Program-made: the position numbers and the translations under genes
The notes under the pieces: generated by a model
Seen by the model: the letters and a program-made list of their open reading frames with translations, nothing else
The model's database searches: none
What the model was told of the DNA's origin: nothing
Shown: one piece after another, positions 50,349 through 58,879 of the stretch
How positions within the stretch are numbered: position 1 is the first letter of the stretch
How the letters are laid out: each line of letters opens with the position of its first letter
Assembly (NCBI RefSeq): GCF_030811595.1
Contig: NZ_JAUSRB010000002.1
Location: forward strand, 7,068,001 to 7,132,000
Source: Streptosporangium brasiliense
GTDB taxonomy: Bacteria > Actinomycetota > Actinomycetes > Streptosporangiales > Streptosporangiaceae
Reading direction: 5' to 3'
Length of the DNA stretch: 64,000 nucleotides

Positions 50349-51560
50349 TCAGGGCCGCCGTGCGGGCGACAGCGTCCGCCAGGACATCAGGGCGGCGACG
50401 GCCGAGGCCGCGCCGGCCAGTGTGACGACCAGCCCCGGGGCCGCGACTTCGCCCAGCGCGCCTCCGGCCGCGGCGGCCAGGCCCTGCAGCGTCATCGTTC
50501 CGGTCAGCAGCAGGCCGAACGCCTGACCGCGCTGCGTCTCGGGCACCGCGTCGAGAAACCTGCGGGCCAGCGCGAGCTGGTAGGCGACGCCGAAACCGGA
50601 CACTGTCATCAGGACGGCGGCGTATCCCGGTGCGGGGCGCAGCGCGAACCCCAGCAGCGGCAATCCGAGCGCAAGCGCGAGGGGGCCGGCCAGCCGCTCC
50701 CGGCCCGCAGGGCGCACCAGGCGGCCGACGACCAGGTTGCCGGCGAACATCCCGGCGGCGACCGCTGCGAACAGCAGACCCGCCGCGTCAGGCGCGCCGA
50801 CCTGCGCGGCGTACGGGACCAGCACGCCCTCGGCGCCGACCATCAGCGCCGGCGCCAGCCATTGCGCCAGCAGCAGCGCCCGGACCGCAGGCCGGCGCAG
50901 CAGCGCCCGGTTCACCTGCCAGGTCTCACTGATGCCGGCCGAACCGCCGGTGCGGCGGCGTGGGTGATCGGCCAGGCGCAGTTGCAGCAGGCCTGCCGAG
51001 GCCAGGCAGGTCGCGGCGGTGATCCAGAGCGCGCCTGGCGCGCCGACAGCGGCGATCAGCATGCCACCGGCGGCGAAGCCGAGCACCTGCGTGCCGCCGG
51101 CCGCCATGGAGAACACGGCACGGCCGAGCACGTAGCGGTCGCCGTCCAGCAGGTCGGGCAGAAGAGCGGTGCGCGAAGCGGAGGCGACGGCGCTGGGCAA
51201 ACCCGTGACGGACACGAGCGCCAGCATGGCCGGTACCGGCAGCAGACCGGCGGCGAGCACGGCGCTGACCGCGGCGCGCAGCACCTCGTAGCCGACCATG
51301 ACGGCGCGCGGTGGCCAGCGGTCGGCGAAAGCCAGCAGCAGCGTGCCGCCCAGGGCATAGGGCAGGAAGCCTGCCGCATACGCCAGCGCCGACATCAGCG
51401 GCGACCCGGTTGCCGCGTAGACGGTTACGGACAGTGCGAGCATCCGCACCGTCTCGCCGATCAGGAAGAGCGTGTAGCTGCCGAACAGCACGCGGAACTG
51501 GCCCACGGCGAACACCTCGCGGTAGGTGGCCGGGCGTGGCGCGACGGACGTGGTGGTCAT
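50349..51560 (-). CDS. MFS transporter controlled by an ArsR-type regulator
   Basis: The protein of about 403 residues starts at the MTTTSVAP ATG (51560); two upstream codons in frame (51575) are possible. It has about twelve hydrophobic segments: VLFGSYTLFLIGETVRMLAL, YAAGFLPYALGGTLLLAFAD (with RWPPRAVMVGYEVLRA after it), AGGTQVLGFAAGGMLIAAVG, LFAAVAAGMFAGNLVVGRLV and LGLPLLGFALRPAPGYAAVL. It resembles drug-efflux MFS proteins of actinomycetes. The divergent ArsR/DUF5937 gene at 51620 is the likely local repressor. Confidence 0.88.
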   Translation of the reverse strand: MTTTSVAPRPATYREVFAVGQFRVLFGSYTLFLIGETVRMLALSVTVYAATGSPLMSALAYAAGFLPYALGGTLLLAFADRWPPRAVMVGYEVLRAAVSAVLAAGLLPVPAMLALVSVTGLPSAVASASRTALLPDLLDGDRYVLGRAVFSMAAGGTQVLGFAAGGMLIAAVGAPGALWITAATCLASAGLLQLRLADHPRRRTGGSAGISETWQVNRALLRRPAVRALLLAQWLAPALMVGAEGVLVPYAAQVGAPDAAGLLFAAVAAGMFAGNLVVGRLVRPAGRERLAGPLALALGLPLLGFALRPAPGYAAVLMTVSGFGVAYQLALARRFLDAVPETQRGQAFGLLLTGTMTLQGLAAAAGGALGEVAAPGLVVTLAGAASAVAALMSWRTLSPARRP

Positions 51561-51619
51561 GGCCGACAGCATCACGGCAGCCCGGCCACGGTGACTATGC
51601 TTTCGCGTGGAGGCAAAAC

Positions 51620-52618
51620 GTGCTGGCCATCGAGGTGGGACCCGTCGACGTGGCGCGTACCCGCTACGCGATCTCGCCGCTGGGCGAGGCGATGCAGGCG
51701 CTGCGCGTCGCAGCCGGCGTGCAGGCCGCCGGCCCGCTCCGGCCGTGGGCCGAGCGCATCGCGCCCCGGTACGAGCAGCTGCGCCGGCAGGTGCCCGCAG
51801 TCGGAGCGCTGACGGCGCTGTTCCGCCGCGGCGGCTACAACGCCGACTTCATCCATCCGCCGCCGTCGGGCTCCGGCGGCGACTTCGCCGCTGAGCTGGC
51901 CGCCGTGCGCGCCACGCCGCTGCGCCGCGCACGCCTGGAACTGGCCCGCAACCTGGCGGGACTGCGGACGCCGCCACGCTACGTGCAGCGCATCCTCGAC
52001 GCGCCGGACGTGGTCACCCGGCTTGCCGATGCGCTCGAGGCGAGCTGGCAGGCGCTGGTCGAGCCGGACTGGCCGCGGCTGCGGGCGGTGCTGGAGCGTG
52101 ACCTGGTCCGCCGCGCCGGATACCTGGCGATGTACGGCTGGGCGGCAGCGCTGTCCGATCTCGACCCGCGGGTGAGCTGGCGTTTCGAGGGGCAGGCCGG
52201 GACCATCGAGGTACGCACGGGCTCGCGTACCGAGTGGGACCGGCACCGGCTGGCCGGCAAGGGCCTGCTGCTGATGCCGACGGTGTTCGGCACTCTGATC
52301 AGCTACGTCGAGCCGCCATGGCCCTACGCCCTGGTCTATCCCGCCCGGGGCATCGCGGACCTGCTCGGCCCCGTGGCGCGTGCACCGGGCGGTGAGGCCC
52401 TGAGCCGGCTGGTCGGCCCTCGCCGCGCGGACGTGCTGCGCGCGCTGGAGGTGCCTGCGACGACGACGCAGCTGGCCGCCCAGCTCGGCCTGAGCCTGGG
52501 CGCCGTCGGCGGCCATCTGGCGGTCCTGCGCGATGCCGGCCTGGTCACCCGCACCCGCGTCGGCCGGGCCGTCCGCTACGAGCACACGCCGCTGGGCGCC
52601 GCCCTGGCGGGCAGCTGA
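51620..52618 (+). CDS. ArsR-family/DUF5937 transcriptional regulator
   Basis: The 332-residue protein starts at GTG 51620 after GTGGAGG. An N-terminal DUF5937-type domain (IEVGPVDVARTRYAISPLGE, LRPWAERIAPRYEQLRRQVP, LLLMPTVFGTLISYVEPPWP) precedes a C-terminal ArsR-type winged helix (RRADVLRALEVPATTTQLAA, QLGLSLGAVGGHLAVLRDAG, LVTRTRVGRAVRYEHTPLG). Proteins with this order are actinomycete repressors; the N-terminal domain probably senses a ligand. Divergent from the MFS gene with 59 bp between the starts, so control of efflux is likely. Confidence 0.85.
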   Translation: MLAIEVGPVDVARTRYAISPLGEAMQALRVAAGVQAAGPLRPWAERIAPRYEQLRRQVPAVGALTALFRRGGYNADFIHPPPSGSGGDFAAELAAVRATPLRRARLELARNLAGLRTPPRYVQRILDAPDVVTRLADALEASWQALVEPDWPRLRAVLERDLVRRAGYLAMYGWAAALSDLDPRVSWRFEGQAGTIEVRTGSRTEWDRHRLAGKGLLLMPTVFGTLISYVEPPWPYALVYPARGIADLLGPVARAPGGEALSRLVGPRRADVLRALEVPATTTQLAAQLGLSLGAVGGHLAVLRDAGLVTRTRVGRAVRYEHTPLGAALAGS

Positions 52619-52877
52619 ACGCCACCGGGCGGCCCACCTGGCCGCCCGAGGCTGACACCTCGGTGGCGGCAGGGCGCCACCGAAGCACGTCCACGGCTGA
52701 TCAGCCCCGCTGCCGACCAGTCGGGATCGCGCGGCGGGCGCCAGGCGCCGCCGAGGTCAGGCACTGGATGATCGCGTCTTGCTCGTCGGTCGAGCAGTGG
52801 GCATAGCCGACGCGGGATCCCACGGCGGCACTCAGCCCGGACCGCGCCGTCGCCCATGGCTGGTTCAATGTCCACTC

Positions 52878-53627
52878 ATGCAGACCCACGATGTGCAGAT
52901 CGACGGCGACCTGGTGCGCAAACGCTTCATCGACGGCAAGCCGGGCGGCGCCGAGCGGGAATGGCGGGCGCTGCAGCTGCTGGCGGAGCACGCGCCCGGG
53001 CTCGCGCCCTCACCCGTGGAGTACGGGACCGATCTGGTGGTGATGTCGCGCATCGAGGGCACGCCGCTCTTCCTGCTGCCTGCCGTACCGGAGAGGGAAC
53101 TGGTGGAGGCGGTGGACCGGCTGCATGGCGCCGTGCCCCGGCAGGTACTCGACCGGGTGCCTCAGCGGTTGTGGCCGGTGGAGCGGATCAGGGATCAATT
53201 GCTCGTGTGGGCCGGGCGGTGGCGGCCGAAGAACGAGCTCGCGGACCAGGCCGTAGCAGAGGGCGCGCGGTGGCTGTCCGGGTGGGAGCCGGGCGAGCGT
53301 GGGGTCCGGCCGGTGTTCGGAGCCAGTGACGGCAACAGGGCGAACTTCCTGTGGGACGGCGTGCGCGTCAGGATTGTCGATTTCGAGGAGTCGGGCCGCA
53401 GCGATCGGGCGACCGAGGTCGCGGAGATGGCCGAGCACGTGTCGTGCTGGGTACGTGGGGAGAGCGAGTTGTGTTTCGAACTCGACTCCGCGGAGGAGCG
53501 CAGGCTGTTGGAGTGTCGCAGGCTGTTTGCGTTGATGTGGGTCTTCCTGCTGAAGGACGAGGGGCCGAGAAATCCGCCCGGTACGTTCATGCGAGCGGTC
53601 AGACGGGCTTTGGATCGGCTCGGTTAG
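52878..53627 (+). CDS. Aminoglycoside-phosphotransferase-like kinase
   Basis: The 249-residue protein has the small-molecule kinase layout: DGDLVRKRFIDGKPGGAERE (phosphate loop and the Lys region), LAPSPVEYGTDLVVMSRIEG, LVEAVDRLHGAVP, then a catalytic region FGASDGNRANFLWDGVRVRI and VDFEESGRSDRATEVAEMAE. In the standard Brenner motif (HxDxxxxN) the Asp and Asn are kept (SDGNRANF) but the His is Ser; the metal-binding Asp is in VDFE. An active APH-like kinase is possible, but a changed or lost activity must be considered. Substrate unknown; it need not be an antibiotic. Confidence 0.72.
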   Translation: MQTHDVQIDGDLVRKRFIDGKPGGAEREWRALQLLAEHAPGLAPSPVEYGTDLVVMSRIEGTPLFLLPAVPERELVEAVDRLHGAVPRQVLDRVPQRLWPVERIRDQLLVWAGRWRPKNELADQAVAEGARWLSGWEPGERGVRPVFGASDGNRANFLWDGVRVRIVDFEESGRSDRATEVAEMAEHVSCWVRGESELCFELDSAEERRLLECRRLFALMWVFLLKDEGPRNPPGTFMRAVRRALDRLG

Positions 53628-53639
53628 GAACGACCTCCT

Positions 53640-53830
53640 CTCGGAGCCTGCCTGCGCTCTGCACCCCTCCTCGTCCACGCCGCCGTTGGGCAGGTCAGGG
53701 ATCTCGCCGAGCCGCCGCAGGACTTCAGCCGGGACGGAGGAGATGAAGTAGCCGCCCAGGACGTTGAGGCGGGCGTGGCCGAGTGGAGACAGCCGGGCGG
53801 CGTCTTGGCCCGTGAGCGGGAAAAGGATTG
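53640..53830 (-). pseudogene. Tn3-family transposase C-terminal fragment
   Basis: The minus frame encodes DAARLSPLGHARLNVLGGYF, ISSVPAEVLRRLGEIPDLPN. (A)RLSPLxHxxLNxLGRY near the end is the conserved C-terminus of Tn3-family transposases (after the DDE core). The frame is short and is not preceded by the catalytic region. It is at a higher coordinate than the N-terminal Tn3 fragment at 37555, both on the minus strand, so they are not halves of one simple insertion. Confidence 0.5.
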
Positions 53831-53963
53831 GACGGGACGATGCTCGGGCTTGTAGCTTGCAGTCGATCGTGACACCGCCCGAGGAGGTGAGACCCATGAA
53901 CGCTGTATCGATGTGGGTGCTCCCCCTTCCCGTCACGGTCGGGCGATTGACGTAGGTGTCGCC

Positions 53964-53991
53964 GGGAGCGCCTCGCCAACAAGGCACTCCC
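53964..53991. promoter_or_regulatory. Inverted repeat upstream of the rifampicin-monooxygenase-like gene
   Basis: GGGAGCGCCT (53964-53973) and AAGGCACTCCC (53981-53991) form an imperfect inverted repeat, followed by GAAAGG (53992-53997) and the ATG at 54006. Rifampicin-inactivating genes of actinomycetes often have a conserved palindrome, the rifamycin-associated element, upstream. This site differs from the form I remember (GGGGCTTGC...), so equivalence is only a possibility. Confidence 0.35.
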
Positions 53992-54005
53992 GAAAGGCAA
54001 CACCT

Positions 54006-55550
54006 ATGCACTCTTCGCAGTTCCCCGCCGAGCCGCCGTCGAACGGCATGGTCGAGCGGGACTTGACCGTGGGCGACGTCCCCGGGCTCCGGTCGCCGGC
54101 CTCCGGCGCCGATCGCGCGCCCCTCATGTTCGACGTGATCATCGCCGGGTGCGGGCCGACCGGTGCGATGCTGGCCGCCGAACTGCGGCTGCACGACGTA
54201 CGGGTACTCGTTCTGGAGAAGGAGACCGAGCCCAAGTCGTCCGTCCGCATAGTCGGTCTGCATATTCGCAGCCTCGAGCTGATGGCGATGCGCGGACTGC
54301 TGGAGCGCGTTCTCCAGCATGGAAGGCAGCGTCCGGCCGGCGGTTTCTTCGCCGCCATCAACAAACCCGTGCCCAAGAGTCTGGACTCCGCGCACGCCTA
54401 TATGGTGGGCATCCCGCAGCCGGTCATCGAGCGCCTGCTCGAAGAACATGCGATCGAACTGGGTGCGCAGGTCCGGCGCGGCTGCGCGGTGGCCGGTTTC
54501 GAGCAGGACGACGAAGGGGTGACCGTCGAGCTGGCCGACGGGCAACAGCTGCGTTCGCGCTACCTCGTCGGCTGTGACGGCGCGCGCAGTACGGTGCGCA
54601 AACTGCTCGGCGTCGGCTTCCCCGGCGAGCCCTCACGGACCGACACACTCATGGGCGAGATGAAAGTGGGTGTACCGCAGGAGGAGATCGCCGCCAAGGT
54701 GACCGAGATCAGCGAGACCCATAAGCGATTCTGGCTCAGGCCCTTCGGCGAAGGGGCCTACAGCGTCGTAGTCCCCGCCGCGGGAGTCAGCGACCGCGCG
54801 GAACCGCCCACCATCGAGGATTTCAAACAGCAGTTGCGCACCATCGCCGGAACCGATTTCGGCGTGCACTCCCCGCGCTGGTTGTCCCGCTTCGGGGATG
54901 CCACCCGGCTGGCCGAACGCTATCGGGTCGGGCGGGTGCTGCTGGCCGGCGATGCGGCACACATCCATCCACCCATCGGCGGACAGGGCCTGAACCTGGG
55001 CGTTCAGGACGCATTCAACCTCGGCTGGAAACTGGCCGCACAGATCCGCGGCTGGGCACCGGAACCACTGCTGGACACCTACCAGGCCGAACGTCATCCG
55101 GTCGCCGAGGACGTGCTGGACAACACCCGCGCCCAGATGGAACTGCTGTCCACCGAACCGGGCCCGCAGGCCGTGCGCAGGCTGCTCACCGAACTGATGG
55201 ACCTCGACGAGGTGAACCGCCATCTGATCGAGAAGATCACCGCGATCGGCATCCGCTACGACTTCGGTGCAGGCCCCGACCTGCTCGGCCGCCGCCTGCG
55301 CGACATCGACGTGAAACAGGGTCACCTCTACGGTCTGCTGCATCACGGCCGCGGCCTGCTGCTGGACCGCACCGAACGCCTGACCGTCGGCGGCTGGTCC
55401 GACCGGGTCGACTACCTCGCGGATCCCACTGCGGTACTGGATGTTCCGTGCGTCCTGCTACGCCCCGACGGCCACGTCGCCTGGATCGGCGACGATCAGC
55501 AGGACCTGGACGACCACCTCTCCCGCTGGTTCGGCAGGCCCGCCGACTGA
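54006..55550 (+). CDS. rox: Rifampicin monooxygenase-like FAD hydroxylase
   Basis: The 514-residue product contains a full class A flavoprotein monooxygenase from MFDVIIAGCGPTGAMLAAEL (FAD Rossmann, GxGxxG), through YLVGCDGARSTVRKLLGVGF (DG motif), RVGRVLLAGDAAHIHPPIGG and QGLNLGVQDAFNLGWKLAAQ (GD motif), to VAWIGDDQQDLDDHLSRWFG. The sequence is close to my memory of actinomycete Rox enzymes throughout, including EQDDEGVTVELADG, TDFGVHSPRWLSRFGDAT and LLGRRLRDIDVKQG. Rox hydroxylates the naphthyl ring of rifamycins, opening and inactivating the drug, so rifampicin resistance is likely. About 40 extra N-terminal residues precede MFDV; the ATG at 54126 would give the usual length but has no ribosome site. 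No rifamycin cluster is nearby. Confidence 0.82.
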   Translation: MHSSQFPAEPPSNGMVERDLTVGDVPGLRSPASGADRAPLMFDVIIAGCGPTGAMLAAELRLHDVRVLVLEKETEPKSSVRIVGLHIRSLELMAMRGLLERVLQHGRQRPAGGFFAAINKPVPKSLDSAHAYMVGIPQPVIERLLEEHAIELGAQVRRGCAVAGFEQDDEGVTVELADGQQLRSRYLVGCDGARSTVRKLLGVGFPGEPSRTDTLMGEMKVGVPQEEIAAKVTEISETHKRFWLRPFGEGAYSVVVPAAGVSDRAEPPTIEDFKQQLRTIAGTDFGVHSPRWLSRFGDATRLAERYRVGRVLLAGDAAHIHPPIGGQGLNLGVQDAFNLGWKLAAQIRGWAPEPLLDTYQAERHPVAEDVLDNTRAQMELLSTEPGPQAVRRLLTELMDLDEVNRHLIEKITAIGIRYDFGAGPDLLGRRLRDIDVKQGHLYGLLHHGRGLLLDRTERLTVGGWSDRVDYLADPTAVLDVPCVLLRPDGHVAWIGDDQQDLDDHLSRWFGRPAD

Positions 55551-56030
55551 TTTCACCTGAGCAACCGGAAAGGTCCGTGAGGATGATCGGAACGGCCAGT
55601 AGCGACTGACCACCGGAAGGCTGTAAGCAGCATCAGCCGTGGTGCTCTGGCGCCAGGGTCGGCCTGCGAGGAGGATCAGCCTCCGAGTGACGACCGGAAG
55701 ACGGCGGAGGAGCACCGCGGGGTGGATCGGCGCAGGCGTCCGCGCGTTCGTATGACGGTCGCCTGACGGACGCGAGCGGGAGCACCCCCGAAGGGGCAGC
55801 CGCGTCCGGTTCTCCCGTTCATTTCCCGAAGACCAAGAACGGCCTGGAAGCAGCCCGTAGAGGCGGCAGGGGCGGCGGCCGGCGTCCGGTGGTCGACGAC
55901 GACGAACGCGCCGCGATCCTCGACCGCCAACTCCCCCGCCCGGGAAAGCCTTCCGGACGGCACAGGGCACAGTGCGGTAATCCTGTGCGGCCTCAGCTTC
56001 GCCGGGACCGGCGTCGAAGCCGGCGCACGG
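55551..56030. other. Intergenic region without a supportable gene
   Basis: Short frames on both strands have no ribosome site or family. It ends where the duplicated vanY/vanR-type intergenic copy begins. Confidence 0.35.
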
Positions 56031-56230
56031 ACTTCCATACGGACCACGATCGGTGCCGAATGCGCGCGTTGTCTGCCGCATGTCTCGCTCTGTCGACGGC
56101 TGCCACCGTCGGTTGCGGCCGTGACACGACCATGACATGACACGGACGAGGCGGGGACACCGCTGGCCGACAGTGGACGGAGTCGGCCGGCGAGCGGATT
56201 ACGGAGCGCGCTGCGGAGCGATCCGGCCGC
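56031..56230. repeat. Diverged copy of the vanY-vanR intergenic region
   Basis: By eye about 80% of positions match 59758-59960: GTGCCGAATG, TGTC, TCGACGGC, GTGACACGACCATGACATGA, GACGAGGCGGGGACAC and GGCCGACAGTGGA, in the same order and spacing. The left part matches the vanY-like start region on the minus strand (HSAPIVV codons). The genes themselves are not present, so only the regulatory region plus ends was duplicated or kept. The Tat-exported protein gene starts at 56368. Confidence 0.75.
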
Positions 56231-56367
56231 CCGCACCGGGACGACGCTGTACCCCCGGCACCACGGCGTCGCCCTCATCGAGCAGGGCCAGACGGACCGG
56301 CCGGAGGTGTTGTGCCCGTCCGTCGGACAGAAAGTCACGGCGAAGGTGATCACGAAAAGGAGAAGGC
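56231..56367 (+). pseudogene. Coding-like tail before the exported-protein gene
   Basis: One plus frame reads YPRHHGVALIEQGQTDRPEV, LCPSVGQKVTAKVITKRRRR G and ends just inside the next gene. It is protein-like but has no start or family. It may be a relic left when the duplicated regulatory region was joined here. Confidence 0.25.
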
Positions 56368-57690
56368 GTGGCTGATGACAGGCAATGGGACCGGCGTTCG
56401 CTGCTGCGGGGCGCCGCCGTGCTGGCCGGTGCCACCGCGGCCGCGCCGCTGTTGGGCGGCGCGGCCACCGCGCTGGCCGGCAGCGGTGACGCGGACGCGC
56501 TGTTCAAGGCCGGCAAGTTCGAGGAGGCCGGCCGCGCGTACGAGGAGCTCCTCAAAAAGGACCCCAAGAACCTGCACGCGGCCCGCCTGCGCGGCTATGT
56601 CGGGCTGCTGGCCAACCGGTTCGCCGACGCCGAGAAATACCTCAAGATGGCCCTCGCCCTGGCGCCCGGCGACAAGGACGCCAACTACTTCCTGGCCGAC
56701 TGCTACATCCGGCAGGACAAATTCGGCCTGTCCGCACCCCACTGGAGAGCGGCCGGCGAGGACAGCTACGCCAAGTGGTTCGCCGCAGTCCGCGGCCAGG
56801 CGTATCAGGTCCACGGCGAGACCGCGCGGGTGCCATGGAAGCAGATGGACCCGCTGCCGCTGGTCGAGGCCTCGGTCAACGGCGGACCGACGAAGCGCTT
56901 CACGTTCTACACCGGCGCCCCGAATCTGAGCATGCGCGCGTCGGTGGCCAAGGAGGCCGGGCTGAGCCCCGTCGCCAGTCAGAAGACCGAGTACGAGAAC
57001 GGCGTCATATGGGCGTACTGGGGGATACTGGACTCCTTCAAGCTGGGCGGCATCGAACTGCGCAACGTCCCGGTGAGCTGGTCGTCGACGGAGTCGGGCG
57101 AAGATGTCGACACCGACAGCGACGGCCTGATCGGCACGTGGGTCTTCTACCACTTGCTGACCACCTTCGACTACGCGGGCCGGCAGCTGATCCTGCGCCG
57201 CCGGACCCCCGAAACGGCCAGGAAGGCACGCGCCGCCGCCACACGGGCGGGCGCCGAGTCGCTGCCGCTGTGGCTGGCCCGTGAGCAATACCTGCACAGC
57301 ACGGGCAGCTTCGCCGGCGTCGCCGGCTCCCGCACAGGGGTGGTGGGTGTGAACTTCGGCGGAGTCGGCGAGATCGCCGCGGGCATGCGCGGGGACACGG
57401 CCAAGCGGTTGGGGATCCGCACCGACTACGACCGCCAGATCGGGACCTTCGCCCAGAGCCACCCGGCCGTCGTCTACCCCTGCTACCCGAAGGAGATCCG
57501 CCTCGGCAACGCCGTCGCCAAGGAGGTCTACTGCTACACGAACCCCAACCAGCCGGTCAACGTGCCCTGGCCCTATGGGACAGGGTTCGACACGATGGGC
57601 TGGTTCTCCCACTGCTTCTGGAAGCCCTACAACATCACCGTCGACTTCACCGGCATGAACCTCTACATCGCCCGCGGCGAGGCCGCCTGA
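56368..57690 (+). CDS. Tat-exported TPR/aspartic-protease-like protein
   Basis: The 440-residue product starts at GTG 56368 after AAAGGAGAAGG. The N-terminus ADDRQWDRRSLLRGAAVLAG is a Tat-type signal (R-R-S-L-L-R) followed by a hydrophobic stretch to about residue 37. Residues about 42-130 form two or three TPR-like units (ADALFKAGKFEEAGRAYEEL, DAEKYLKMALALAPGDKDAN). The C-terminal part resembles retropepsin/pepsin-like domains: KRFTFYTGAPNLSMRASVAK, GGIELRNVPVSW, DSDGLIGTWVFYHLLTTFDY, but the usual D-T-G is T-G-A, so protease activity is doubtful. Probably periplasmic or cell-surface; role unknown. A diverged vanY/vanR-type regulatory region lies about 140 bp upstream. Confidence 0.75.
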   Translation: MADDRQWDRRSLLRGAAVLAGATAAAPLLGGAATALAGSGDADALFKAGKFEEAGRAYEELLKKDPKNLHAARLRGYVGLLANRFADAEKYLKMALALAPGDKDANYFLADCYIRQDKFGLSAPHWRAAGEDSYAKWFAAVRGQAYQVHGETARVPWKQMDPLPLVEASVNGGPTKRFTFYTGAPNLSMRASVAKEAGLSPVASQKTEYENGVIWAYWGILDSFKLGGIELRNVPVSWSSTESGEDVDTDSDGLIGTWVFYHLLTTFDYAGRQLILRRRTPETARKARAAATRAGAESLPLWLAREQYLHSTGSFAGVAGSRTGVVGVNFGGVGEIAAGMRGDTAKRLGIRTDYDRQIGTFAQSHPAVVYPCYPKEIRLGNAVAKEVYCYTNPNQPVNVPWPYGTGFDTMGWFSHCFWKPYNITVDFTGMNLYIARGEAA

Positions 57691-57938
57691 TCACCGCGAC
57701 TGCGCGGGCGTGACGGGAGCCACCTGGAACTGCCGGCTCCCACCGTTGCGGGGTAAGGGCGGAGCAGGCGCCCTTACCCGTCGCCCGGTGCCCTACTGCA
57801 TCGCCCATTCCGGCTTCGTCGCCGGACGGCACCTACCGGCCGGCGCCTCCAGCGCTCTGGAGTCCAGCCGGAAGAACTGCTCGAGCTCGGCCACCGACAC
57901 CTCAGCCCGGAACCGGCGACAACGGGCCACTTGCTCAG

Positions 57939-58545
57939 ATGATCGGGTCGGCGGCCGGGACCGGCCGCCGGGGCCGCGTGCCCGGTCGGCCGGCCACCGG
58001 GCACGCGGCGGAGTACGGCTCCGCCGCGGCGGCCATCGACGCCCCCGGGCACGGTGACCGGCCCCGTTCCGCCGTCGATGAGCAGGCCCGCGCCGACCTC
58101 CGCCAGGCGATGGAGGCCGGCGAGCCGGTCGACGAGATCGTCGCCGCCTTCATCGTTCCGCCGGTCGAAAGAGCGGCCCCGGAATGGCGGACCACCCTGG
58201 ACGCCCTCCTTTCGCTGCCCAAGATCGGCGGCCCGGCGGGTAGGAGGGGATGACCACCATCGGCATACGGCTGGCGGTGGTCGAGCCGCGCATCTCGGCC
58301 GCCGTTTCTCCGGCGGGGGTTTCGTATCCGACACCCTGTCCGAGGCGGCCCGGCAGGTCACCATTCCGCTGCAGTTCCTGCTGCAGCGGGACGACGAAGG
58401 GGCGGAACGGCAGCCGACCCTGAACCTGTTCGACGCCTCCGGCACCAGGGAGAAGACGCTGCACGCCAATCTGGGCGGGCACGCCGGTGTCCCGTGGTTC
58501 GAGGTGGACGACGCGGCCCGGTTCTTCACCCGGCACCTGAAGTGA
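57939..58545 (+). pseudogene. Alpha/beta hydrolase with disrupted nucleophile elbow
   Basis: The first frame encodes AAIDAPGHGDRPRSAVDEQA, RADLRQAMEAGEPVDEIVAA, FIVPPVERAAPEWRTTLDAL and LSLPKIGGPAGRRG then a stop. In relatives the last part reads GPVGYSGMT, the nucleophile elbow; here YSG has become RRG and the frame is lost. Homology then continues in another frame with GIRLAVVEPRISAAV, then SDTLSEAARQVTIPLQFLLQ, RDDEGAERQPTLNLFDASGT and LGGHAGVPWFEVDDAARFF (catalytic Asp and His regions). Inactive by any reading. The N-terminal 40 or so codons also look degraded. Confidence 0.75.
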
Positions 58546-58558
58546 GGCCGGGCCGTCA

Positions 58559-58690
58559 GGCCAGCAGCGGACGGTAGGCGGTGTCGGCCAGGATGCCGCT
58601 CGTCGAGGACAGGTCCCGGCCCTCCTCGATGGCGGTGGCCAGCAGATGCACACCGCCCCGATCGCGGCGGTACCGGCCGCCGGCATGTGC
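58559..58690 (-). pseudogene. C-terminal fragment, unidentified
   Basis: The minus frame reads GGRYRRDRGGVHLLATAIEE, GRDLSSTSGILADTAYRPLL A and a stop. Protein-like; the upstream part is lost. No family is assigned. Confidence 0.3.
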
Positions 58691-58769
58691 GTCTTGTCAT
58701 TGTGGTCCGGCCGCTTTCTGGACCTGAGGGATCCGCGTGCCCATCGTCGGGCTCTGGAAGCTGCCTTCA

Positions 58770-58875
58770 CAATGACTGCTCCAGGTGGTGACGCATTGGA
58801 GTGAACCCGGCGGCCTGGTAGAAAGCCGACGCCTCCTGGTTGAAATCCCATACCTCCGTGAGCAGGCGGGAACAT
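58770..58875 (-). pseudogene. GNAT acetyltransferase C-terminal fragment
   Basis: The minus frame reads TEVWDFNQEASAFYQAAGFT, PMRHHLEQSL and a stop. V-x-x-x-N-x-x-A-x-x-F-Y-x-x-x-G-F is the last conserved block of GNAT acetyltransferases. Only about 32 codons remain. Confidence 0.6.
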
Positions 58876-58879
58876 CAGC

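Noticed and set aside
53010..54545. 511-codon minus-strand frame across the kinase and rox starts
   Set aside because: Antisense to two well-supported genes; only the Tn3-like segment at about 53640-53830 looks real.
54006..55550. Rifamycin biosynthesis cluster linked to rox
   Set aside because: No polyketide synthase or AHBA-type gene is in the 64 kb; rox-like genes are often free-standing resistance genes.
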